The notes under the pieces: model-generated | What the model was told of the DNA's origin: nothing | What the model saw: only the letters and a program-made list of their open reading frames with translations | Databases searched by the model: none | Assembly: GCF_000003195.3 (NCBI RefSeq) | Contig: NC_012878.2 | Span: forward strand, 14,028,406 to 14,092,405 | DNA: 64,000 bases | Source of the DNA: Sorghum bicolor | Taxonomy: Eukaryota > Streptophyta > Magnoliopsida > Poales > Poaceae | Direction of reading: 5' to 3' | Part shown: positions 1 through 10,585 of the stretch, one piece after another | How positions within the stretch are numbered: the stretch's first letter is position 1 | Layout of the letters: each line of letters begins with the position of its first letter | Position numbers and translations under genes: made by a program

Positions 1-1128
1 TCCCTGGAAAGACTGTTGTAGAAAGTTTGGAAGAATCGGCCGATCTGGTTTTCATTCGCATCGGTCCCAGGGAGAACTATGACGGCTTCGCCAAAATTGA
101 GGGGGGAATGAGTTACCGATTCATCCTCTGCCAACTCGTAATCTTCGGCAATGTTCTGAGGAAACCGTTGTGCAAAGAAATTCCATTGTAGGCGCTTGTG
201 CATATGGGCATTGAGCCATATGTTGATGAACCACCATGGGCCTCCTAAGTTGCCGATGGGTTCACCCTGCAGAAGCTTCTCGGCTACTTGATGGAGGAGA
301 TAATAGGCAGAGCTCAGAAGATATCGACCAAGAGGGAATCGGTGACCGTTGGCTAGTCGCTTGGCTGCCGATAGATAAACACAAGTTGGCCCTACTGATC
401 GGCCACAAAAAATAAACTTGTCCAGCCACATGTTCAAGAAGATGGTCTGTTCTCTTTGGCCAACCGATCCGGTTTGCCGATATTTCTGGATATTTCCCGA
501 CCAACCGCCGATGTTCCGGGTGTCTACCTTATGCTTGGGTTTCTGATTAAAAATGCCACCATCATCGACAGTTGAGATATCTAGGCCAGTAAGCATAAGA
601 ACATCGGCAAGTGTGGGGGAAGTCGGCCCATGATCAAACATGAAGGCATTGAAGGTGTCTGACCAAAAATATGCGGCTACTATCATCATTGACTCGTTTT
701 TCTCCATATGGGCAATGGAGAGCCCGATACATTGGTCTAATTTGCATTCTCCCCAGTATACCTTATTAGCCCCGCTGACTCTTAGAAACCAATCTTTCCA
801 TCCCTTAGTGGGTTTTGGCCAGGATCGGAAAGTATCTTTCACAGATCTAGGGAGAATTTTTTGGCTCTAAAAGGAATCCTGTTGGTTTCTGTGTTTATTA
901 TATCAGTGGGATCTGGATTGCCCAAAGGACCCAAGCACTGGATATGGGGTTGTTCAGTGGGAATAACTATTTTGGCGCTCAGTTCCTAGGTTGGAAGAAT
1001 CAAAAAGACAGGATAAAACAAAAAGAAAGGTACTGAGTTTATGAACTTGTAAGAATGTGAAGAACTACGGTAAGGAAAAGAAGAGATAGAAGTGTATTAA
1101 CCTCAAGTACGTTGAAACTGACAGCCAT
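1..1128 (-). pseudogene. Plant mobile domain (PMD) protein gene, 3' end outside window, one frameshift
   Basis: Read on the minus strand. Exon 1 (1128-1102) starts at an ATG and encodes MAVSFNVLE, followed by a GT donor. Exon 2 (985 leftwards) follows a TAG acceptor. The protein shows hallmarks of the plant mobile domain (PF10536 type): GPTSPTLADVLMLTGLDIS, then FLNMWLDKFIF, then LGGPWWFINIWLNAHM. The frame stays open to the window edge. A frame change lies at or near a run of six T on the plus strand (857-862, A6 in the mRNA): upstream the frame reads IPFRAKKF and meets a stop at about 849, downstream it reads KDTFRSWPKPTKGW. PMD proteins occur both in transposons and as host MAIN/MAIL genes. 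This copy sits among TE sequence, so I infer a TE-borne or TE-derived gene. The shift could be a real mutation or a homopolymer error. Confidence 0.72.
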
Positions 1129-1287
1129 ATCCTCTAAGGTGAAGGGAAGATCAGAAACTTGAAGAGTCTGGGTTGAGAATCTTGCTGCAGGAAGGTTTCT
1201 CAGAACATCCCGTCGAGGTCACCGCCGGAGAAAACGAGGTTGGAGATGGAGAATGGCAGGGTGGAAGATGAGTACTGGAGAGGGAAG

Positions 1288-1296
1288 TATTTATAG
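1288..1296 (-). promoter_or_regulatory. TATA box of the PMD gene
   Basis: The minus strand reads CTATAAATA here, about 160 bases upstream of the ATG at 1128. The intervening sequence is a plausible pyrimidine-rich leader. Spacing and sequence fit a plant core promoter. The transcription start itself cannot be seen. Confidence 0.6.
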
Positions 1297-1299
1297 GTT

Positions 1300-1809
1300 G
1301 AGATGAGTGGGGGTATTTTTGACTTATCTCTTTGCCGCATCTGTAAAATTCGAGGTTGTTCAGATGGATATGGTAACTATTCGTATGGTGATCAAGGGAT
1401 TGTGCAGGTGATTTGATGGCAAGTAATCATGATCTTGGGATATTTCACTGTGCACAATATTTTAGTAAGTCATCGGCAATCCGTCCTAACAGTAGAGTTT
1501 TGCCGATGGGCGGTTTTCCCTATGATCTAGCATGAGTGGTTGGAAGATTTGAGATATTTACTGGGATGTGAGGATCAGGATTGAAGTTGTTTGGATTCGG
1601 TAATAAATTTTTACCAAACGGAAGGTAATTATGAAAAGGTCGTCATTATACGGAGAGATTTTCGAAGCATTAATGATTTCATACTCCGAAATTGGGGGAC
1701 ATAGGAGTAGATGATTATTGTTTTTTTCCATAATTATCAAGATAGGCCTTATATGTAGGAGTCTTGCTGATTTTAGTTGAATCTTAGTCATATTCGATTG
1801 TAACTCTTG
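1300..1809. other. Upstream AT-rich sequence, no gene seen
   Basis: Nothing codes here. Words such as CATCGGCAA and GCCGATGG (about 1470-1510) resemble codon-rich words in the adjoining PMD gene, so it may belong to the same element, but no ends were found. Confidence 0.4.
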
Positions 1810-2240
1810 AGATCAAGGTATAAATATAAACCCGGCAGCGATGTAAGATATCAATCAATATCATACACAAGTTTTACATCTACATTTACATCTACTATTT
1901 CGACGACTTAGTCAACTCGCACATTTTCTTTTGTTTACTAGTTCTCAGGGATTCGAAGAGTTACGCTCGACGATTTCTCGAGTTCCACGTGAGTACCTCT
2001 TGGCCATGACATCCGGGTGCATCGCAGTTGTCGGGACCAAACTATTCAAGTTATCACCTTTGTCGATTGCTAGGTCAAATCGGCTGGCACGCCTTAACAT
2101 CGAAATTGGGTATTAGCCCTTTATGTTTGCAGATTTATTTTTGCATCAACAGAGGTTTTTTGTTAGGATGGTCTAGCTTCGGCTCTATTAGGTTGATCTC
2201 CTTCGGCGCTTGTTCGAAGTGTGTTGTATGTTTATCTAAA
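1810..2240 (+). other. Possible LTR or promoter fragment
   Basis: A plus-strand TATA-like run (TATAAATATAAACCC near 1819-1833) is followed by about 90 bases of pyrimidine-rich leader-like sequence and then a GC-richer stretch. This is the layout of the 3' half of a grass LTR or of a promoter with 5' leader. Neither TG/CA ends nor a TSD could be fixed, and the short plus-strand ORFs show no known motif. Confidence 0.3.
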
Positions 2241-2752
2241 TTCTTCTACTAGATCTTTTATATATTCAAGAAAAAATATATTATTTTTTATCCAACAATA
2301 TTGAATTAATAGAATCAACACATTATACTTAATTTTGTTAAACTTATTAGTTACTCCAACAACATTAAAAAATTCTTTGAAATCAGGCCGAAAAATAGAC
2401 AGATCAATTGTCATCTTAAACATAGAAATAGAAAAACAAAGGACAAGGAGCAATTGCCAACATAACTTAGTTGGGTGGGTTTTTTGTTGTGGCGGAACCT
2501 GCCAACCTAGCTATGTTCAAGTCCTCAACTTAGTGGCATATTTTTCATGTTCCTAAATTTAGTACTATTGTTCTTTTAGTGATAGGCGACGTACCCGTTA
2601 ATAATTTTCAAAAGAAAAAGAATAAGTAGCAACCATCATATATAATGGAGTAGTTGTGTTGTAGTCATGATATATATGGTATGCTTTGATTCTTTGTATA
2701 GTATGTGCTATATGTCGAGCAAATGTTAACAAATATTATTGCAAGAGACATG
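2241..2752. other. AT-rich intergenic sequence
   Basis: Low-complexity AT-rich DNA. I see no ORF with coding character, no terminal repeats and no RNA gene. Confidence 0.5.
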
Positions 2753-2924
2753 TACTCCCTTCATTCCTATTTAAGTGTCATCGTGGATATCGTGTAAGTT
2801 TATTGAAAATATAAGCAACATTTATATCTTTGAATAAATTTACTATGAAAATAATTGCAATAGTCTATCTAATAGTATTAATTATGTACTATTAATATTG
2901 TTATTTTAATTTATATATTTAGTC

Positions 2925-2927
2925 AAA
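2925..2927. repeat. CACTA TSD (left AAA)
   Basis: This AAA matches the AAA at 9176-9178 directly outside the other terminus. Confidence 0.75.
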
Positions 2928-3780
2928 CACTATAAAAAATTCCCTTATACATGACAATATACTTTTGTCACAGACAAGAGAAAATGTGTCACAGGTAACT
3001 CATGATGACGATCATAAACAACGTCATATATCCTGCATCATACATTGTTGGGGCGAAGTGGACTGTCACAGATTGGTTTCTTAGTTCATCATGCATGAAT
3101 TGGTCAACAACAATAGGAAGATGCTATGGTGACAGAAGAAAACGTCATGATTCATTTGCCATGTCAGCTATAGGCATGTCATTTGGTGATGTTGGATCTG
3201 ACATGGCTGCCACATTGCCACATCATCAGTAGGCTCTTTGTGGCCCATTTTGACCAATTAGGCCCATGATTTGTGTAGTTTTTTTTGTTTTAGTTAGACC
3301 CATATTACAGTAGGTACTATTGGGCTAGCTCAGTTTCATAGTATAATTGGCCCGTTGTGGACCATAACATATCAATAGAAATTCAAATTTAAATTGTATC
3401 AAATTTAAATTTAAATAGACACCAATTTCAAATTTAAATTAACAGCACATTCACCATTTAGATTGTCGCAGATCACAACCAAATACATATAAATGTACTG
3501 TCACATATAAATAGGCAGAGGTCCCATCATCTATCTAAATATCCAACATAGCTATCAATTACATATGAAGTTTGGCACACCATAGGAATGCATCAGACCT
3601 CACAAAGTTCACATAACAGTTCACAGAACTGCACAGGTCAAAGACCATGCATCTATTCAAACAAAAGAGCATGCAGCCAGAACATTGCACCAAGATAAGT
3701 TATTGTGTTAAAACAAAAGACCATGCATCCATCACCCAAAGAACCATCGACCAACATAGGTGCGTCAGCTAGGAACCAAG
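2928..3780. repeat. CACTA subterminal/3' non-coding region
   Basis: From the left TIR to the end of the TNP1-like remnant. It is AT-rich, with repeats of AAATTTAAAT. The 76-residue plus-strand ORF at 3002-3232 has no recognised motif and is probably chance. Confidence 0.55.
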
Positions 3781-3784
3781 ACAA

Positions 3785-5620
3785 CCTTGCTGCATTGCTT
3801 GGCATCCAGGAACCATGGACATCAAAGTCTTGATGAGTCCATCAATGTCAGCTTGCCTTTTCTTCGACTCCTCTTCTTTCTTAGTCCTATCTGTTTCTGA
3901 TTCATAGAATTTCTTCATCATTTCTTCCATTTGCTATTGTTGAGCCTTGACAACCTCCCTAAGATCACTTGATGTTTATTTCTCCGCCACCATGTCCTGT
4001 TTTATGTCTCGCTCAGCAATGACCAATTTGCTAGCTGAGCTTCTGACCCCCACATTTACAAGAAACTTGTTCTTCTTTGTTGTCTAAACAAGAGCCTCAA
4101 ACACCACATCAGTTACATCCTTTGGTTCAACACCATCATCAGCTTCTCATCCATTTCAACCTAGCAGTGGAGGAGATAGATAGCTCAATGATCATGACAT
4201 AACTTTATGTATCATCTGGTTCTAAACTTAATATGATTTTACTTACAATAAGAGATTGAACTGCAGGAGAAAGTGCATCTCTTTAAAAAGTTTCAGTGCA
4301 TTTAATGGTTATTTTTGTACTTGTATGCCTCAAAATGAATAGAACATGACTATTTTAAAAGCTATTGTTGATTCTATGTATTTCTAGAACTTATAAGAGG
4401 CAGTAAATTTTGAAAAGTCAAAAAATGCAGAGATTACCCATTAGGTGGAATCAGTGCTTTATGCCATTTGATAAAACCAATATTAGTGGCAAGTGAGTTG
4501 CACTCACCAAATTTACAATCTGCATTTTGTAGCTGCGAGAACCAGTGGTCTGATGGAACTGCACTTTGCCTCTATTCTCTTTGTTCTTGTCACAAGTCAC
4601 CTACAGCAATACAGTTCTGATGTTAAGCACATATGAATCAACATTAAGAGATGTGGCATAGTTTGATGAAATTACCATTTTTTCTCAATTTTCTAGTGTT
4701 CCACAAGTTCATCCCACTACTCATCAGTCATTGAAGTCACAGGAGATGTTTTGGGCACCTTATGTAGTGGCAAAGCATCAAAATACCTCTTTTTGAGCTT
4801 GTAGAGTTGTTGGTGAATAGCTTTCTTCATCATAGCCACACATGCTTTTTTCAAAGGTGCTGAATTTACAACCGTATCAAACTTTGTCTGGTAATATTAA
4901 ACAACATTGCCAATTATTATTGAATACACAATGTTAGTGTTGGCAACAAATAGTGGAAAGAGGAAAGTTTCAACACTTACACCAACTCTTTTTATGTACG
5001 CCATGATGATCTTAGGATGTTTATTGTACTCCTTCCGATGTGGAAATTTTAGAAGAAAGCTCCTTACTGCAATGTTGCACTCAGTTGCAAACTTTGCAAC
5101 AATCATCACTGAGTTTGGTCTTTTGTTCCCAAGTTCAAATACCAAAGGCAGTTTGCCTTTCTTTGCGCGAGACATCTGAACAAGTTCTCTCCCTATATTA
5201 GGACCCCCTAATCCAATCCTCCTCATCAAATAGGCCATCTGTAAGGATATGCAAAACTTCTAAACTCTTGTTCAAGAAATTCAACACTCAGTAATGCATA
5301 AACAAAAGTAGGAACCATGCACATGATGAGTAAATACCAAGAGCATGACACGACATCAACACCTTCAGAGAAATTGTCACCCTCTGTTTGTCCATTTACA
5401 TTGACATCAGTCATGGCGCCATTTGGAGTGTGTTCAACCAGGTTTTGCTTAGTTTGTATATTCTCAACTCTAGTAAAGCCACCATTGTAGATTTCAGCTT
5501 CATTAGTCATTGCAGTAACATTAGCTGGATTATTCTTCTTTGCCTTTGTGAGAACACCAGGTTGCATCTCAGGTTGCGCCTTCCAAATAGCTCACTTTGT
5601 AACCTTTGATGTTGTCTTCT
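3785..5620 (-). pseudogene. TNP1-like CACTA protein (Transposase_24 type), decayed
   Basis: Minus-strand pieces fit the plant TNP1/Transposase_24 family in order. Residues KRPNSVMIVAKFATECNI with IMAYIKRVGVSVETF (5100-4980) match its N-terminal block. ALPLHKVPKTSPVTSMTDE (about 4790-4735) falls in the region that usually ends in a W..LV..W motif. VTCDKNKENRGKVQFHQTTG (about 4610-4550) is the N..NR.K..H.TGS block. A charged helical C-terminus (MEEMMKKFYESETDRTKKEE, about 3925-3870) is coiled-coil-like. Stops and intron-like AT-rich gaps (4200-4480) separate them. TNP1-like proteins of CACTA elements are thought to bind subterminal repeats. Here the protein cannot be made intact. The region 5567-5226 may be an upstream acidic exon, less certain. 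Confidence 0.7.
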
Positions 5621-5719
5621 TCTTCTACAAAGAACCAATCAAATGTACAAATTCCTAATCTGAAAATTCAGTAAGATGCTAATCTAAAAATAATTCAGAA
5701 ACAAATGTAATATACAAAA

Positions 5720-8241
5720 TAGAGATTATTTAAGAACATAGTATATGTACTTGTTGGCTTGATCACAATTATGGAGAACATACCCAGCCAACTTATCAAG
5801 TTCATCAGAGTATGAAAGATCACATGCACCAATAAGATTGACACCATGCCCAAAAACATCAACAGTATAGGCTGACTGATCTGAAAAACCAACATTTCTT
5901 GGGAGTCGATTAAACCTTGTCTATACATCATCCATATATCTTGAGCAAAATGTGAGGGCTTCATTTGCCACATAAGCCTATGGAATTGAGCCTTTTGGGT
6001 GTGCGTTGTTCCTAACTGACCTTCTCAATGTATATAGCACCGTTCAATTGGGTACATCCACCCAAACTGCACAGGTCCACGGAGGATGGCCTCATCATGC
6101 AAGTGGACAGCAAGGTGAACTATGACATCAAAAAAGTATGGGAAAGATTGTCTCAAGCTTGCACAATATGAATGGTATTTCAGTCTTCATTCGAGTCATG
6201 AAATCTTGGTTTAGTTTTTGGCTGCATACTTCCCTAAAAAATTTATAGAACTCAGCAAGTGTTTCATATATATCATCATCCAATAGACCTCTCAGCCCAG
6301 CTGGTATAACCCATTGCAACAAAATGTGGCAATCATGAGTTTTTAGGCCTTGCCACTTGATTGAGTCAGCATTTAAGCATCTTTGCATATTTGAAGCATA
6401 TCCGTCTGGAAACTTGGCCTCCTGCAAGAAATTACAAAATTGAGTCTTCTTTGATTTGGACAACGTATATCGACCTTTGGGCATGTCATATGTACCTCCA
6501 CTATCCTGTAATTGCAACTCATTTCTAGTTTCCAAATCAGCCAGATCGAGCCTTGCATTAATCATGTCCGGAATGGTACCAAGGAGGCTTTCACACACAT
6601 TTTTTTTCAATATGCATGACATCCAGATTGTGTCTAAGCTTTAGAGATGACCAATATGGTAAGTCCCACAAACAATTCCTTCTGCCCCAAATTGGAACAC
6701 AATTGCACGATCGCTTCCTTTTCTGTCCTACTCTAACATCTCCAATCTTTTCTAGTTCTTCTAGCAGCTCTTCTATGGTGAAACTAGTTGGCTTCACACT
6801 GTTATCATGGAGGGATGCAAATTCACTGGCCCTACACGAACGATCGCCTCTTAGAAGGAAATAATAGCACCCAATATTTTACATAGCTTGCACTTTATGG
6901 CATATGAGATAGGATTTTTTGTCACAATGGAGACAAGCAAAGTAACCACTTGTGGTACGGCCTGAAAGGGTACTTAGTGTTGGATAATCATGAATGCACC
7001 ACAACACTACAGCATGAAGCTTAAAATCTTTTCTGGTGATAGCATCAAGAGTATCCACACCAGACCATAGCTCAAGTAATTCTTCTAGAAGAGGCTACAA
7101 GAAAACATCAAAGGCCTTCCCCGGTGAATGAGGACCAGGAATCAACAAAGCCATCATGAAATTAGACTCATCCATGCATACCCATGGTGGTAAGTTGTAT
7201 GGAATCACAAAAATAAGCCACATGCTATAAGATGAACTCATGTTGCCAAAAGGATTGAAACCCTATGTGGCAAGTCCAAGTCATATGTTTCATGCATCTT
7301 TAGCAAAATCAGGCTAGCAGTTGTCAAAATCTTCTCATGCCTTTCCATTTGCAGGATGGGTCATTTCCTTCTCATTGTATCTCCTATTCAACTTATGCCA
7401 CTGTGCTTCCTCACATCTTTTCTTGGCAACAAACAACCTTCACAGCCTAGGGACCAATGGAAAATGCCACAGTACTTTTGCTGGAACCTTCTTCCTCTCA
7501 GGATCTTTCCATCTTGATGCCTCACAAACTGAACAACTATCCTTTTTTGTATATGCCTTTCTAAATGGCACACAATTGTTGGGGCACACATGAATTGATT
7601 CATAACCAAGTCCTAAATCGCGTAGCATTTTTATTTGTTTCGTCATATGATTTTGGAATAGTATTGAACTGTGGGAAAGCTTCTGACAAGATCTTCAAAA
7701 TTGCAGAAAATGCTGAGTTAGTGATCATATAGTATGACTTCACATGGAGCATCTTGATTACAATTGTGAACCTTGAAAAATTCATACAACCAGGATATAG
7801 CTCATATTTAGCATCTTCAATCAGTTGTTTGAAATGTGATGCCGCAGCACCCTCATTTCCATCTTCTCATACAGCCCCATTTCCATGTTGTTCAGTCCTG
7901 ACAAGTTCCCCTAACATCTATTCAAGTCCACAATCATTAGTGTCCTTAGGTACAAAAGAATCAACATTTGTATCCTCAACTACTGCTAGTTGCTCCAAAA
8001 CATGAATATTGTTATCCTCTCAATGATCTATCCACATAGTATATGTGTTGGACATGCCATTGAGTAGTAGGTGCCTCTCCACTTCATTTTGCTCTAGAGA
8101 TTCATTGTTCAGACAGTATTGACATGGGCACAAAATTTTCTCAGCCTCACCAAACCTCTCTTTGACAAAGTTCATGAAAGACCAGAGACTACAAATATAC
8201 TGAAGCATAAACAGAACACTATGAATCCAACGTTTCTCCAT
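5720..8241 (-). pseudogene. TNP2-like CACTA transposase, decayed
   Basis: Domains follow one another on the minus strand. A transposase-associated domain lies at 8241-8020 (CPCQYCLNNES and ERHLLLNGMSNTYTMW). The TNP2 core (PF02992 type) starts near 7646 with LGLGYESIHVCPNNCVPFRK and VLWHFPLVPRL. It continues through GFNPFGNMSSSYSMW, VIPYNLPPWVCMDESNF and LLEELLELWSGVDTLDA to SGYFACLHCDKKSY (about 6920). After LRHNLDVMHIEK an A-run frameshift (about 6600) separates it from NVCESLLGTIPD. A DUF4218-like part follows (6380-5720) with KTHDCHILLQ, FFDVIVHLAVHLHDEA and VRNNAHPKGSIP. Several in-frame stops and frameshifts make it non-functional. The family catalyses CACTA cut-and-paste. Confidence 0.85.
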
Positions 8242-9175
8242 CTACACAAAAAGTTATAGAAAATATATAAATCAATCTAACCTCAATTATAGCAATTACA
8301 TCAACTAACAAAGAACAACACTAAACTAAACTGCATATCCAAATCCATACCAATCAAAATCAGTTGAGGCAAGATCTATAGGTGGGCAGCGATGGATCCC
8401 GTGCAGGGGGCCTTGATCAAACCGCTATCGCTGTTGCTCCTCAATATCCCCTTCACCGCTGCTATCGTTGCCACCACTGCTAGTGAATACACCGATAGCG
8501 CTCTCGTTGCTGCCCCCTATGCCAATGGCTAGGTCCTAGAGCAGCCAGAGGTTAGTAGAGCGCGGCGGACACTGGTTGCCTGGCTAGGTCATCGGTGGTG
8601 GCTGCAAGGGCAGCCGCGCAACCAACGGATGGGACCGCAGCAATCGGTGGCAAGCGGGGGCAGGGGCACGGAGGCTAGAGTCACGATTTAGCATGGGGGA
8701 GGCATAGACCGTCTCGACAGAGGCTCCTTAATCACAGCACTATGAATTTGATTGAAAAGGTACTTATTAAAAAATATTAGTAATATAAAATTAACACAGT
8801 ATCACAATGGTTTGGTCCTTAAGACCTAGAGGTCTGTGGTAGGATTCCTAGTAGCGGCAAAATTTTTGCTCATTTTGCTAATATAGCTCTTACCTCCCTC
8901 ACCGATAGGTTGGTCCCACCTTCTGGTCAGCATGACATGTAGGACGCTCATAGCAGGACCATGCTCGATGTAAGATCTGTGACATCCCCATTAATCTGTC
9001 ATACAATTACTATATAGTGCCAAAACAATCTATGACATCCAACCATGACCATTTATTTAACCATTCGTTATACATCTATCACCTTAGGTTGAACCATCAC
9101 ATATGACCAAATTTTATGATGATTTGTTAGAACATCATGAGTAAACCATCATGTACAAGGATATTTCTTGTAGTG
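8242..9175. other. CACTA 5' flank: leader and subterminal region
   Basis: This lies between the transposase start and the right TIR. A GC-rich block (about 8390-8720) could be the 5' leader of the minus-strand gene. The last 250 bases contain short inverted copies of ACCATCA/TGATGGT words typical of subterminal repeats. Confidence 0.5.
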
Positions 9176-9252
9176 AAAGTTAAATAGGTTTGACTTCTTG
9201 GAAAATGGAAACTACATGTAAAAAGGGAGGAAGTATATGCATGCTCGTAGTA

Positions 9253-9257
9253 TATTT
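9253..9257. repeat. TSD of TRIM-like element (left TATTT)
   Basis: TATTT here is repeated at 46850-46854, immediately outside the other end of the element. Confidence 0.75.
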
Positions 9258-9386
9258 TGAAGGAGAATATAATTGGTGGAATATTTGGTATAATGCATTC
9301 GGCCTCATGGGCTGATTATATAGGGTACATAGGACTGACACCTTATATGGATACACAATGTCGTACTATTCTTATTTACTCTAACA
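9258..9386 (-). repeat. TRIM-like element 3' LTR (left copy)
   Basis: On the plus strand it begins TGAAGGAGAATATAATTGG and ends TTTACTCTAACA. It aligns along its length with the pieces of the right LTR. Confidence 0.8.
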
Positions 9387-9401
9387 TCCCCCCTCCCGCA
9401 G
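9387..9401 (-). promoter_or_regulatory. Polypurine tract of the TRIM-like element
   Basis: The minus strand reads CTGCGGGAGGGGGGA directly before TGTTAGAG of the LTR. This is the position and composition of a plus-strand priming PPT. Confidence 0.75.
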
Positions 9402-10580
9402 TCATAGTGGGAGCACAACAGATGGTAAGACTGGAGAAGAAGCTGATAAGTAACATCACCCTCAGTCATAACAGTCGATGTGCAACGTATGTTGTCGCTA
9501 GAGAAGAAGCTAATGAGTCCTCATGCAAGGCGGTAGCCCTTTGTGCTGATGTCGAGGTAGCCAAGCATAAGGGCACAATAGCCATGGTCGAAGAAGTCGT
9601 GCTGAAGATGGCCGAGGTCTACGTAGTTGTGGTCGGGTTGCGTGTCGATTGAGCTGCAAGCGCATAAGGTGTGCCATGGTAATGACAGAGACGTGTTGAG
9701 GTGGTCGTTGTGGGAGGGGGCGATGTCGAAGTTGATGCAGTCATGGCCGTCGTAGACATAGAAGAAAGATAACGACGCAATTGAGGCAGACAGGGTGGGA
9801 ATGGGAAGATCGATGTCGAAGTCGATGCAACCAAGCCTCCTAAGCACCAAGGCACAGCTAGATTTTCCAGATCCAGCAACGCGTCGAGGATGAAAGCACG
9901 CGTCGGTGTTGCCAACACCAAGCGTACAAGGGAGAGGGCCCCAATCGTGTAATTGTGCTGGATAGAGAAGAAGCAATGCGGGAGAAGATGTTTCGGCGAG
10001 CAGGTCTCAGCGACGATGTCGATAGTGGCAGCTCGATGACAAAGACCCAATCAGTAGGACGAAGACCTTGTGTAGACGGATAGCGCAGCATAGTCGTCGA
10101 TGCATAAATGACGGCGATGGAGATGCAATGGGAAAGCGTACACACGGATAGCAGTGTTGTGGCCTGATGAGGCGACACAACAGCAGCCATGTTGCTCAGA
10201 GAAGATGCATGTAGTACTCGGAGACGGTGTCGATGAAGTCAATGTCGATACCATAGTAGAACACACGAGGTCGATGAGCGGTGGGTGACTCAATCCCGAT
10301 CTGTGATGAGCAAACCAAAAATATATAGTAGTAGAAGATCGGGTGTACCAGCAAGACAAGAAGACGGTAGTGCATTCTGATCGGGCGACGCAAGGCGCAC
10401 AGCGGGTCACGAACACACGGGGTCAAAGACGCTAATGTGGATCGATGAGGTGGAGATGGACATATCCGCCCAATAACAGTGACACGCCAGATCTGGCTGC
10501 CTCCATGGTAGCACAGGGTCGAGGCGTGTGGCCAGCCCTAGCCGCCACCATGGCGGGATGGGACGGGGCGAGATTCATAT

Positions 10581-10585
10581 GCCTC
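10581..10585. repeat. TSD of the Tekay array (left GCCTC)
   Basis: GCCTC directly precedes TGTAACAG and recurs at 38652-38656 directly after the third LTR. No such repeat surrounds the middle LTR. Confidence 0.85.

Larger units (their letters stand above)
2928..9175 (-). mobile_element. CACTA (En/Spm-type) DNA transposon, 6.25 kb, decayed
   Basis: The left terminus is CACTATAAAAAATTCCC and the right terminus, read inverted, is CACTACAAGAAATATCC. Both are followed by a shared CTTxTACATGA. The flanks are AAA (2925-2927) and AAA (9176-9178), the 3-bp TSD expected of CACTA elements. Two transposase genes lie on the minus strand, a TNP2-like and downstream a TNP1-like one, both interrupted. Subterminal regions are AT-rich, with short AAATTTAAAT words at 3375-3440. 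Confidence 0.9.
2755..9233. mobile_element. Stowaway-like MITE split by a CACTA insertion
   Basis: The left end reads TA then CTCCCTTCATTCCTATTTAAG (2753 onward). The right end, after the CACTA element, reads GGGAGGAAG then TA (to 9235). These are degenerate versions of the grass Stowaway CTCCCTCCGTTCC terminus and its inverse, with the TA target duplication. Without the CACTA insert the MITE is about 230 bp. Confidence 0.65.
9387..10585 (-). other. TRIM-like internal region, 3' part
   Basis: Moderately GC-rich sequence with overlapping ORFs in several frames on the minus strand (for example 9521-10426). None shows a retroelement motif and the frames overlap one another, which suggests composition rather than coding. 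It continues across the Tekay array into 38657-38909. Confidence 0.6.

Noticed and set aside
3002..3232. 76-codon plus-strand ORF in the CACTA subterminal region
   Set aside because: Lies in a non-coding subterminal part, antisense to the transposase genes, without motif.
4907..5179. 90-codon plus-strand ORF
   Set aside because: It is the antisense of the TNP1-like remnant, whose minus-strand reading matches the family.
9521..10426. Overlapping minus-strand ORFs of 76-151 codons in the TRIM-like body
   Set aside because: They overlap in different frames with no motif. The block is GC-richer, so long frames are expected by chance.
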